The position numbers and the translations under genes are program-made. The notes below the pieces were generated by a model that saw only the letters and a program-made list of their open reading frames with translations, was not told the DNA's origin and did no database searches. Of a DNA stretch of 64,000 nucleotides, positions 1-6,989 are shown piece after piece; the stretch's first letter is position 1; each line of letters begins with the position of its first letter. Source of the stretch: an uncultured Christensenellaceae bacterium (GTDB taxonomy: Bacteria; Bacillota; Clostridia; Christensenellales; Pumilibacteraceae); the NCBI GenBank assembly GCA_910587595.1, contig CAJULQ010000005.1, forward strand, positions 1 through 64,000. The letters are read 5' to 3'.

Positions 1-65
1 TTCCCTCTCTAACCTCCTCCCTTTCCTCCTTCTGTGCTGTTGTGAGTGTGTGAATCGCACTTTGC

Positions 66-184
<119 letters not shown>

Positions 185-191
185 TTCCATT

Positions 192-226
192 AAAAAGCGA
201 CTGTGTAACAACACGGTCGCTTTTTT
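192..226 (+). terminator. Rho-independent terminator of the rRNA operon
   Basis: A 15-bp stem (arms AAAAAGCGACTGTGT and ACACGGTCGCTTTTT, one G-U pair) closes on a 4-nt loop and runs into a T-tract. It starts about 8 nt after the 5S 3' end. Confidence 0.92.
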
Positions 227-232
227 GTTTGT

Positions 233-480
233 ATAGACCTCTCCACTTCGGTCGAGGTGACACATAAGGGGGGGATTGGCCGAGATGACAAATACGTGAC
301 ACTTCCAACCATGTCACCCCGAGCATAGTCGAGGGGTCTACTCGTAGCATAAGGAATAGATCTCTCGACTTCGCTCGAGATGACAAATAAGTGGCGGCCG
401 TCGAGGTGACAAATATGTGACGCTTCCAACCGTGTCACCCCGAGTGTTAAGCCCCAACCCTGTCACCCCGAGCACGCGTG
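233..480. repeat. Interspersed GTCACCCCGAG / TCGAGATGACA repeat cluster
   Basis: No gene is seen between the 5S terminator and the XRE gene. The stretch is filled by several degenerate copies, in both orientations, of a short repeat with the words GTCACCCCGAGC, TCGAGGTGACA and CTCGACTTCGCTCGAGATGA. The same family recurs at 18805-18902, 29536-29720 and 33906-33976. Copies are internally palindromic and could fold as hairpins in RNA. The reading frames across it are accidental. Confidence 0.8.
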
Positions 481-488
481 CGTAAAGC

Positions 489-509
489 AAACAGTGCAGT
501 GCACTGTTT
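489..509. repeat. Perfect 10-bp-arm hairpin shared with 57382-57402
   Basis: Arms AAACAGTGCA and TGCACTGTTT flank a single base. The same hairpin, differing only in the central base, lies in the insertion next to tRNA-Gly at 57382-57402, and both copies are followed by a similar TAA(G/C)GCGC(G)-type flank. This suggests a second dispersed element. Confidence 0.7.
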
Positions 510-552
510 GTAGCTAAGCGCGAGGGGGCTACTTGTGTCTACGCAGAAAGAG

Positions 553-774
553 TCAGTCCTTGTCGTCGTCGAGACACAAAACGTCGTTTGCGTCTATATC
601 CAGCACTTTGCAAAGATTGGCAAACGTATCCAAAGCGGGCATGGCGCGCCCTTTTACGTATTGCGAAACGGTGGGCGGCTTTATGTGCAACCGTTCGGCC
701 AATTCTTTTTGCGTGATGTGTCCGGTTTGGATGTAATACGCCAATTTGTTATGAATCTGTTGCAACGTGATCAT
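553..774 (-). CDS. XRE-family HTH transcriptional repressor (73 aa)
   Basis: A small single-domain DNA-binding protein of the phage lambda Cro/CI (XRE) type. Residues about 20-60 carry the helix-turn-helix (QKELAERLHIKPPTVSQYVKG), followed by an acidic tail ending DDDKD. The start is fixed by a strong AGGAGGA about 8 nt upstream on the minus strand. Two palindromic sites overlap its promoter, so it most likely represses itself. It is transcribed away from the accessory operon that follows on the plus strand, which has its own promoter, so a link between the two is possible but unsupported. Confidence 0.88.
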   Translation of the reverse strand: MITLQQIHNKLAYYIQTGHITQKELAERLHIKPPTVSQYVKGRAMPALDTFANLCKVLDIDANDVLCLDDDKD

Positions 775-805
775 ATCCGTGTCCTCCTATTATATGTATA
801 GAATA

Positions 806-858
806 TAGGCCATGCCTAATAATTACGCATATAATAGGCATTGCCTAATGTTTGACAA
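806..858 (-). promoter_or_regulatory. Promoter with twin operators for the XRE gene
   Basis: On the minus strand TTGTCA (853-858) and TATTAT (831-836) form a promoter with a 16-bp spacer. Two copies of the palindrome TAGGC-N3-GCCTA lie at 835-847, overlapping the -10 and spacer, and at 806-818, just downstream of the expected transcription start. Their centres are 29 bp apart. This is the usual picture of an autorepressed XRE gene. Confidence 0.75.
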
Positions 859-998
859 AGTATACGCACATAAAACGGAGGGGTAAAGAAAAGGGGTGCG
901 AACGATTTATATATACAACGTTTTTAACAAAAAGCAAACAATTCTGCGGGGCGCGAGCGCGTCCGTTTTTTATAGGGGCGGGCGCCATGCGAAAGGGG

Positions 999-1027
999 TT
1001 GACGGGGCGGCCGTTTTGTTGTATAAT
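999..1027 (+). promoter_or_regulatory. Sigma-A-type promoter for the YbjN-like gene pair
   Basis: TTGACG (999-1004), a 17-bp spacer and TATAAT (1022-1027), 39 bases before the ATG at 1066. From the XRE promoter (858) to here nothing else is recognisable. Confidence 0.85.
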
Positions 1028-1065
1028 TTTTTTGTATAAGCTATCAAAAAAGAGGAGCGTGGCAT

Positions 1066-1533
1066 ATGACGGCGGCAGAACGGGCAGACAGCGTGTTCGG
1101 GTGCTATTGCGAGTATCTGGACGGCAAAGGCTTGCGGTATAAAAAAGACGCGGATGAGCGCAAGATCCTGTTGCAGATGACGGGGGCGAATCTTCCCGTC
1201 ACGCTTTTGTTGAGCGTGGAAGAGGACAACGAGCGAACGTTCGTGTTTGCCAAACTGCCGTTCGACGTATCGCGGGAAAAGCGGGTGGATCTTGCCATGG
1301 CCGTTACGTATATCAATGCCGTGTTGGCTACGGGCACGTTTTGCGTAGACGCGGACGGCGGCTATGTCAGCTACGAATCCAACGAGCTGTATACGGGATT
1401 GCACGGCTTTACGGCCGCCTATGCCGAACGGGTGATTGTTTCGGCCTTTTCGGCGGTGGACATGTTTAACGACAAGCTGTTTGCGGTAAACAAGGGATTG
1501 CTTACCGTAAAAGAGTTTGCGGCGCAAATGTAG
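1066..1533 (+). CDS. YbjN-like domain protein, paralogue 1
   Basis: A 155-residue soluble protein with the alpha/beta pattern of the YbjN / type III secretion chaperone-like fold: an N-terminal helix, a strand pair around residues 30-60, then helix-strand DLAMAVTYINAVLATG-TFCVDADGG and a C-terminal helix. No catalytic residues are evident; the fold usually acts as a protein-binding adaptor or chaperone. The ATG has AGAGGAG 8 nt upstream. It is the first gene of a two-gene unit with the 155-aa paralogue at 1548, with which it shares the KLPFDVSREK/ELPFAVRKEK and NDKLFAVNKGLL/NDKLYALNKGLL blocks. By position it may serve the ESCRT-like operon that follows. Confidence 0.75.
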   Translation: MTAAERADSVFGCYCEYLDGKGLRYKKDADERKILLQMTGANLPVTLLLSVEEDNERTFVFAKLPFDVSREKRVDLAMAVTYINAVLATGTFCVDADGGYVSYESNELYTGLHGFTAAYAERVIVSAFSAVDMFNDKLFAVNKGLLTVKEFAAQM

Positions 1534-1547
1534 GAGGGATAACGGAA

Positions 1548-2015
1548 ATGACCGACGGCGAACGCGCCACGGCGGCTTACAACGCCATTGTGCGCTTTAT
1601 GACGGAAGCAAAACTGCACTACGAAAGCAACGAGGACACGCGCGAGATCTTTGTGACCATCACGGGCGCAGACTTTCCCGTGTCGTTGCTGTTTACGGTA
1701 AACGAGCCGCTGCAACGGGTGGAAACGTATTGCGAACTGCCCTTTGCCGTGCGCAAAGAAAAGGCGGTGGACATGGCCGTTGCGTTGGCCGCCGTCAACG
1801 CGCGCATTGCCTACGGCAAGTTTTGTTTGTATTTCGATAAGGGATTGTGCACGTTTGAAAACACCGAGTATATTACCGATCTCGAAGGGTTTTCGGCCGC
1901 GTACGGCCGCGCGATCGTGGCGCCCGCCTATGCCATTGCAGACGAATACAACGACAAGCTGTATGCGCTCAACAAAGGGCTGTTGCCGCTGAAAGAGTTT
2001 GCCGCGAACGTTTGA
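1548..2015 (+). CDS. YbjN-like domain protein, paralogue 2
   Basis: A 155-residue tandem duplicate of the preceding gene, with the same secondary-structure order and length. The core is VDMAVALAAVNARIAYGKF, then a YFDKG hairpin and the C-terminal YNDKLYALNKGLLPLKEF helix. Its ribosome site (AGGAGGGA) overlaps the stop of paralogue 1, so the two are translated from one message. Its last codons form the 5' arm of a terminator. Function unknown; an adaptor/chaperone role is inferred from fold alone. Confidence 0.75.
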   Translation: MTDGERATAAYNAIVRFMTEAKLHYESNEDTREIFVTITGADFPVSLLFTVNEPLQRVETYCELPFAVRKEKAVDMAVALAAVNARIAYGKFCLYFDKGLCTFENTEYITDLEGFSAAYGRAIVAPAYAIADEYNDKLYALNKGLLPLKEFAANV

Positions 2016-2034
2016 CGGGCGGCAAACTTTTTTT
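1997..2034 (+). terminator. Terminator overlapping the end of YbjN paralogue 2
   Basis: Perfect 9-bp stem GTTTGCCGC / GCGGCAAAC (1997-2005 with 2019-2027) followed by seven Ts. The 5' arm lies inside the coding sequence. Confidence 0.85.
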
Positions 2035-2096
2035 CACGGCGCAAAAATTTAATCGAATTTTTAACTTTCTTTTATGCGGGCGTAAAGTTTGCATTT

Positions 2097-2136
2097 TATA
2101 ATGATTTGTCGAAAGAACGGGGAGGATCGCACGTTG
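2097..2136 (+). promoter_or_regulatory. Promoter -10, ribosome site and TTG start of the ESCRT-like operon
   Basis: TATAAT at 2097-2102 has only a poor -35. The expected start of transcription is about 2109, downstream of the first in-frame ATG (2089), which argues against that ATG. GGGGAGGA at 2119-2126 precedes TTG at 2134 by the normal distance, and the TTG product aligns with the N-termini of its paralogues. Confidence 0.65.
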
Positions 2137-3954
2137 TCGAAAAAGGATATCGAAAAGAAAATGGCGGTGCGACGCACGCGCAACAGGCTGGCGTCTAATC
2201 TCGACACGTTGGAAGAGAACAAACAGCAATACATAGAAAAGGCCAAGGCGGCGCGCGCCAAGGGCGATAAGCACGTATACAGTTTGGCGCGGAGCGGGTT
2301 GGCCGCCACGGTGGCGCAAAGCAAACGCACGCGCGAAATGTTGTTGCACATAGACATCACCTCGCAAATGCGCGATACGGGCGCGGTCACCGAAGAATTT
2401 CTCACGGGCATGGAAACCATTTTCAAGCGCCTTTCCAAGATCAACAAAAGCGTGGATATCAAGAAGGCGCGAAAAGGCTTGCGCTCGGCCATCATGGGCA
2501 TGGAAACGGTGCAAGCGCAATTGGACGGCATGCTGGAAGAATCGGAAGATACGTTTGCGGAATTGGCCGGGCAAACGGACAGCGTGACCGATAAAGAGAT
2601 AGACCGCTTGCTCGGCCTCAGCGCCGCCATCGACGAAGAAGAGGCGGTGGGCGCGGCGGTAGACGAGATACTGCGCGAAAGCCAACCGAGCGAAACAAGC
2701 GAACGGGCGTTTGCGGCGGCAACGTCCGCGGGCGGCGCTACCCCCTTTTTCGACGATCGATCGGACGAACCCCGCACGGCACCGCCGCAACGTTCGAGCG
2801 GGCGGCAATATGCATTGCCCGATATAGAACTGCTTAGCGAATACGGCCGCGACGAGAGCGCGCGCGAAACCAACGAATGCGCGCTCGAAGAGGACGCGGC
2901 GGCCGTGGAAAAGGTGTTGGCCGAGTTGGGCGTGCCGGCCAAAGTGTCCGAACGCGTAACAGGGCCTGCGTTCTCGCGGTTGGAAATGGCCATGCCGTCG
3001 GGGTTGTCGGTGCAAAAGATAGACGCGCTTTTATCCGACATTGCCATGCGGTTAGGTAAGCCCGCGCGGCTCGAAGTGCCAATCCCCGGCAAAAACGCGT
3101 TCGGTATCGAGGTGCAAAACGTGCGCCGCGAAACGGTGGGGCTAAAAGAGTTGATCTTGTCCGAGGCGTTCGAAACGTCGGGCGACGGCATACGCTACTG
3201 CTTGGGCGCGGACATAGACCGAACGCCCGTTGTAAAAGACTTGACGGGCGCGCCGCACATGTTGGTGGCGGGGTGCACGGGCAGCGGCAAGAGTTGCTTT
3301 TTGCATGCCATGCTCGTGTCCATGCTGTATACATACACGCCCGACAAATTGCAGTTGGCCGTTGTGGATCTCAAGCGCGTGGAAATGGCGGCTTATAACG
3401 GTGTGCCCCATCTAACGGGCGGCAAAGTGGTAGACACGGACGAAGAGGCGCTCGCCTTGTTCGAACGGTTGGCCGACGAAATGGAACGCCGATACACGCT
3501 TTTGTTGGGCGCGCATTGCCGCGATGTGAAAGAATACAACCGCACGGCGGCGCAACCGTTGCCGTATATCGTGGCGGTGGCCGACGAATACGCCGACATC
3601 TCCACGGGGCCGCTTTGCAAGCCGTTCGAGGCGGTGCTCAGAAAGCTCAGTCAAAAGTCGCGGGCGGCGGGCATCCATTTGGTGTTGGCCACCCAACGCC
3701 CCAGCGTAGACGTGGTGTCGGGCACGCTCAAAAGCAATTTCCCCACGCAAGCCGCTTTCCGCGTGGTGCGTAAAGAGGACAGCCGCACGGTGCTGGCGGG
3801 GCAAAGCGGCGCCGAACAGCTTTTGGGCAACGGCGATATGTTGTTTGCCGAGGCGGGCGTGGCGGGCTTGCGCCGACTGCAAGCGCCCTATGTTTCGAGC
3901 GAAGAAGTGCGGCGGGTGTGCGACTATTGGCGACGCGTCGCGGGGAGGGCGTAA
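2134..3954 (+). CDS. ESCRT-III/Snf7-like domain fused to an FtsK/SpoIIIE-type ATPase
   Basis: A 606-residue fusion. Residues 1-150 are a basic helical bundle paralogous to the next gene (YSLARSGLAATVAQSK here, YRLARSGLAMAVRQSR there) with the charge and helix pattern of ESCRT-III proteins, ending in an acidic helix (DKEIDRLLGL). A low-complexity linker (about 190-260) follows. The RecA-like FtsK domain has Walker A GCTGSGKS at residues 380-387, Walker B IVAVADEYAD near 480-490 and the LATQRPSVDVVSGTLK segment. There are no transmembrane segments and no C-terminal gamma domain, so this is not a chromosome-dimer translocase; a soluble motor that pumps or threads a polymer is more likely. The start is the TTG with a good ribosome site. 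Five further genes of the core follow with gaps of 2 to 44 nt. Confidence 0.8.
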   Translation: MSKKDIEKKMAVRRTRNRLASNLDTLEENKQQYIEKAKAARAKGDKHVYSLARSGLAATVAQSKRTREMLLHIDITSQMRDTGAVTEEFLTGMETIFKRLSKINKSVDIKKARKGLRSAIMGMETVQAQLDGMLEESEDTFAELAGQTDSVTDKEIDRLLGLSAAIDEEEAVGAAVDEILRESQPSETSERAFAAATSAGGATPFFDDRSDEPRTAPPQRSSGRQYALPDIELLSEYGRDESARETNECALEEDAAAVEKVLAELGVPAKVSERVTGPAFSRLEMAMPSGLSVQKIDALLSDIAMRLGKPARLEVPIPGKNAFGIEVQNVRRETVGLKELILSEAFETSGDGIRYCLGADIDRTPVVKDLTGAPHMLVAGCTGSGKSCFLHAMLVSMLYTYTPDKLQLAVVDLKRVEMAAYNGVPHLTGGKVVDTDEEALALFERLADEMERRYTLLLGAHCRDVKEYNRTAAQPLPYIVAVADEYADISTGPLCKPFEAVLRKLSQKSRAAGIHLVLATQRPSVDVVSGTLKSNFPTQAAFRVVRKEDSRTVLAGQSGAEQLLGNGDMLFAEAGVAGLRRLQAPYVSSEEVRRVCDYWRRVAGRA

Positions 3955-3957
3955 CGC

Positions 3958-4530
3958 ATGGGACTTTTTAAGAGTGCGGAAGAAAAACGCATGGAAGAAA
4001 AGATGTTGGTAAAAAAGGCCGTGGGCAATATCAAGCGGTATATCGAGCGGTTGGAAGAGGCCAAGCAAAAGTATATAGAAGAGGCCAAGCAAGCCAAACA
4101 GCACGGCATACCGTCGCAATACCGTTTGGCGCGGAGCGGGTTGGCCATGGCGGTGCGACAAAGCCGCGTGGCGGAACAGTTGCTACTCAATCTCGAACTC
4201 AACCGCCAGACCAAAGACGCGGGCGAGGCCACGCGCGACTTTGTGGCGGGCATGCAAACGCTTGGCAAAGAGATCACGGCGCTCAACGGCCGCATACACG
4301 TGGCGCGGGCACAAAAGAACATGCGCACGGCGCTCAGCCAAAGCGGGCGCATGCAAGAAAATCTGGAAGGCTTTATGGAAGAGAGCGAGTTTTTGTTCGG
4401 CGAGGCGGCGAGCGACACGGGCTTGGAACGCGAGTTGGACGGCATGATCGACCGCGAGTTGCGGGCGGACGAGTCGGACACGGCGGCCATGGACGCCGAG
4501 ATCGACGAAATGTTGGGACGGAATTTGTAA
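3958..4530 (+). CDS. ESCRT-III/Snf7-like protein A
   Basis: A 190-residue all-helical protein without signal peptide or membrane segment. A short N-terminus (MGLFKSAEEKR) precedes a long basic amphipathic hairpin (residues about 15-85), then helices with DFVAGMQTLGKEI and MQENLEGFMEESEFLF and an acidic C-terminal helix DAEIDEMLGRNL. Basic first half, acidic autoinhibitory-type tail and roughly 200-residue length are the hallmarks of Snf7/CHMP proteins, which polymerise on membranes. It is clearly paralogous to the N-terminal domain of the preceding fusion. GGGGAGG lies 9 nt before the ATG; only 3 nt separate it from the upstream stop. PspA/Vipp1 is the known bacterial branch of the superfamily, but this sequence does not look like PspA. 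Confidence 0.7.
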   Translation: MGLFKSAEEKRMEEKMLVKKAVGNIKRYIERLEEAKQKYIEEAKQAKQHGIPSQYRLARSGLAMAVRQSRVAEQLLLNLELNRQTKDAGEATRDFVAGMQTLGKEITALNGRIHVARAQKNMRTALSQSGRMQENLEGFMEESEFLFGEAASDTGLERELDGMIDRELRADESDTAAMDAEIDEMLGRNL

Positions 4531-4574
4531 AGACCCCGCGCGGGGAGAACGGATAAGCAAGGAGAACGAGAAAA

Positions 4575-5336
4575 ATGGTGGACTACAGAATAACCAAACG
4601 CGACGACGCAATGATCTGGAAGATCGACGTGCGCAAACCCGACAAGGACATGCGGCTCTTAGTAGACGACGGCTTGGTGGCGCTTGCCTTTGCGGACGGC
4701 ACGATGTTGGGCGAATTTCGCGCGGGCGAGAAAAAGCTTTTCAACGAGGGCGGCAAAGCGGGCAAAGCGTATAAAAAAGCGCATTTCGGCTTTTACGTTT
4801 TCAACCGCGAAAAGGCGGCGCCCGTTAAGTGGGGCGTGGGCAAAACGCCCGTGCCGTATGAAGACCGCAAGTTGGGCGGATTGGTGCTCAATGTGTGCGC
4901 CTACGGCCATTGCGACGTGATGATCCATGACGCGGTGCGACTGTGGGAAAAATTGCCCGCCGACTACACCGCCGACAACGTGGTGCAACCGCAAGAGATC
5001 GAGGCGTTTATCCAACGCGAAGTGATCGCGCGCATCACGCCCATACTTTCCAAAAAACTCAACGAGATAGGCGATTTCACGCGCGTGACGGCGGCGGCCG
5101 ACACGCTGAGCAAGGGGCTGACGTATGCTTTGCCCGACCTCGAAAATTTGGGCTTGCACGTAGACAAAGCGGTGATCGAGGGCATAGACTTTACCGACGA
5201 ATCCAAAGAGATCATTGAAAAGCACCGCGCCGGCAAGGTGGCCAAGATCGAATCGGAGATCGTGCGCGAGCAGTCGGAACAGATCAAAAACATTCTTACG
5301 GCGCTGAACGCGGGCGACGGCAACAAGGAGGAATAA
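4575..5336 (+). CDS. SPFH/Band-7 domain protein, YdjI (virion core protein)-like
   Basis: A 253-residue protein matching the YdjI-type SPFH family (PF13421): the N-terminal block DDAMIWKIDVRKPDKD and LLVDDGLVALAFADGTML is the family's conserved beta start, followed by GEFRAGEKKLF. The rest of the SPFH domain runs to about residue 185, then a coiled coil (SKEIIEKHRAGKVAKIESEIVREQSEQ) that probably multimerises. There is no transmembrane helix, so membrane association would be peripheral. In Bacillus, YdjI belongs to an operon with pspA, itself an ESCRT-III relative, which fits its place here between ESCRT-III-like genes. AAGGAG 10 nt before the ATG; 4 nt to the next gene. Confidence 0.8.
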   Translation: MVDYRITKRDDAMIWKIDVRKPDKDMRLLVDDGLVALAFADGTMLGEFRAGEKKLFNEGGKAGKAYKKAHFGFYVFNREKAAPVKWGVGKTPVPYEDRKLGGLVLNVCAYGHCDVMIHDAVRLWEKLPADYTADNVVQPQEIEAFIQREVIARITPILSKKLNEIGDFTRVTAAADTLSKGLTYALPDLENLGLHVDKAVIEGIDFTDESKEIIEKHRAGKVAKIESEIVREQSEQIKNILTALNAGDGNKEE

Positions 5337-5340
5337 AGCC

Positions 5341-6378
5341 ATGGCAACCTTTTCACCCGAATTCGTGCGCGAACAGTCGCGCCAGAACCTAAGCGACATG
5401 TCGCGGCTGGTAGACAGCTTGTATCAACGCGCCGACACCCCCGAAGCGCGCGAGGCGTTGGCCACGATGAGCAAAGCGGTTTCTTCGTTAAAGCCCGTGG
5501 GCAGCGTGCCGCAAGTGCTCGACGTGGAATCGCAGATCAAAAAAGTGCTTTCCGACTACAACGCCAATTTAGACGCCGACCGCGCCGAGGGCATAGACAA
5601 GGCCACCGTTTCCATTATTCGCGAGTTGGTGGCTACGCGCAAAAAAATGTGCAACTGCACGGTAGACGCCGACTTAAAACGCGGCTTTAAGTCGTATGCC
5701 AAAGCCAACAAGGGCACGGGCACCAAAAAGGAATTGAAGGCGGCGTATACGGTGCGCTACCAAGAGGCGATGGCCGAGGTGGACGGCTACGTGCGCGAGG
5801 CCAAAACGCTCGACCAGTTGGTGAAAAGCTATCGACTGCGCACGCGCGAAATGGGCAAACAGCGCGAGCTGGACGAGCTGAACAAAACGGTGCAGACGTT
5901 GGCCGCCCGTTACAAAAAGAGCACCGACCAAGCCGAGCGCGACCGCCTAAACGCCGAGTATCAAACCTTACTGCGCAAGAAGAACGCGCTGGACGCGGCG
6001 CTCATGGGTTACAAAGACGCCATGCGCAACGTGGAAACGGTGGAATCTTTGTTGAGTCAGCTTTCGGCACAAGCGGAAACGGCCGAGATCGACAGCATCT
6101 CCGCCGAGGATTTCACGGCGTTGGCGCAGTCGGTAACGGCGGGCATCAAAAAAGCGCGCGGCCGCAACGCCGCCATCGACGAGGCGTACGGCGCGGTGGA
6201 AAGCGCCAACCAAACCATGTTGCGTCGCGCGGGCGAGCGCATGCAAGCGGGCGAAACGTTAGACAGCGTGATCTTGGCCGAGCAAAACGCCGGCTTAGAC
6301 GCCATAGAGGGCGTGGCCTCCGCGGCCGAGGCGCCCACCTTGGCGGCGCTGGCCGATAACCTCGACGGGGAGATGTGA
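5341..6378 (+). CDS. Coiled-coil protein of the ESCRT-like operon (unknown family)
   Basis: A 345-residue, almost wholly helical soluble protein. Residues about 150-245 form a heptad-rich coiled coil (REMGKQRELDELNKTVQTL and RLNAEYQTLLRKKNALD). A paired cysteine motif (KKMCNCTVD, about 101-109) is the only notable local feature. The last 100 residues are acidic and alanine-rich, with a tail reminiscent of ESCRT-III C-termini, but I cannot place it in a family. I tested the idea of a TelA-type tellurite protein and could not support it. It is tightly coupled to the SPFH gene (4 nt gap), and its stop lies just before the next ESCRT-III-like start. Confidence 0.6.
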   Translation: MATFSPEFVREQSRQNLSDMSRLVDSLYQRADTPEAREALATMSKAVSSLKPVGSVPQVLDVESQIKKVLSDYNANLDADRAEGIDKATVSIIRELVATRKKMCNCTVDADLKRGFKSYAKANKGTGTKKELKAAYTVRYQEAMAEVDGYVREAKTLDQLVKSYRLRTREMGKQRELDELNKTVQTLAARYKKSTDQAERDRLNAEYQTLLRKKNALDAALMGYKDAMRNVETVESLLSQLSAQAETAEIDSISAEDFTALAQSVTAGIKKARGRNAAIDEAYGAVESANQTMLRRAGERMQAGETLDSVILAEQNAGLDAIEGVASAAEAPTLAALADNLDGEM

Positions 6379-6380
6379 AC

Positions 6381-6956
6381 ATGTTCGGAAGAAAGAAACG
6401 AAAACAGCCCGCCGTGGATCCGCGCGAGCAAGTGGAAAAAACGGTAGAGAATTTGGAGGCGTTCGTCAGAAAGGCCGAAACCAAGCGGCGCGAACTTCTT
6501 TCCAAAGCCAAAACGGCCAAAGCGCGCGGCGACAAAATGAGTTTCAATATGGCGGTCAACGCGCTGCGCATGGTCATGCAACAGCAAAAGCAAGCCGAGC
6601 AAATGTCGCTCACCATGGGCATCGTAATGGACACGCGCGACGTGCAAGGCATGCTGGGCGAGTTTTTCACCAGCATGAAAACGCTTTGCATGCAATTGGG
6701 CGAAGTACCCGATTTCAAAGAAATGCAAAAGGCGGCGTCCGAATTCAACCGCAACATGAACAAGATGAACGAACAAACCATGATGATGGACGAGTTCATG
6801 ACGGCCATGAGCGAAAGCATGGGTAATATGGATTTCGAGGGTGTTTCCACCAACGACGAGATCGGCAAGATGATCGAGCGCGAACTGGCCAACGAGCTGG
6901 ACGCGGAAGAGATCGCCATCAACGAGCAGTTGGAGGCCGCCAAAAACAGACTGTAA
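6381..6956 (+). CDS. ESCRT-III/Snf7-like protein B (Vps2/CHMP2-like architecture)
   Basis: A 191-residue protein that reads much like eukaryotic Vps2/CHMP2: N-terminal MFGRKKRK, a basic helical hairpin (ETKRRELLSKAKTAKARGD), a methionine-rich middle (MNKMNEQTMMMDEFMTAM) and an acidic tail (NDEIGKMIERELANELD) ending in an INEQLEAAKNRL helix that could act as a MIT-interacting motif. No membrane segment. I chose ATG 6381 over GTG 6375 because the ribosome site GGGGAG (6367-6372) is only 2 nt from the GTG but 8 nt from the ATG. The MIT-bearing AAA+ ATPase follows 33 nt later. The ESCRT assignment rests on pattern, not a computed alignment. Confidence 0.72.
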   Translation: MFGRKKRKQPAVDPREQVEKTVENLEAFVRKAETKRRELLSKAKTAKARGDKMSFNMAVNALRMVMQQQKQAEQMSLTMGIVMDTRDVQGMLGEFFTSMKTLCMQLGEVPDFKEMQKAASEFNRNMNKMNEQTMMMDEFMTAMSESMGNMDFEGVSTNDEIGKMIERELANELDAEEIAINEQLEAAKNRL

Positions 6957-6989
6957 AAATAGTAGCAACGAGAGGGGACGCAAAAACAC

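Noticed and set aside
233..480. CRISPR array
   Set aside because: Repeats are degenerate, in both orientations and irregularly spaced, with no spacers and no cas genes in the window.
2089..2136. ATG at 2089 as start of the FtsK fusion
   Set aside because: It lies upstream of the likely transcription start, has no ribosome site and adds residues absent from the paralogues.
1969..3015. Long antisense ORF (348 codons) opposite the FtsK-like gene, and similar ones elsewhere (e.g. 27777-29486, 30784-32277, 34742-35884)
   Set aside because: They mirror high-GC coding genes on the other strand, have low-complexity His/Arg-rich translations and no ribosome sites. They are shadows.
3958..4530. Plain PspA/LiaH as the identity of the ESCRT-III-like proteins
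   Set aside because: No PspA signature in the N-terminal helix, length shorter than PspA (about 220) and the AAA+ partner is not PspF-like.
5341..6378. Tellurite/toxic-anion-resistance (TelA/TerD) reading of the operon
   Set aside because: SPFH, AAA+ and helical proteins occur in such clusters, but none of the proteins shows TelA or TerD signatures, so I did not use that label.
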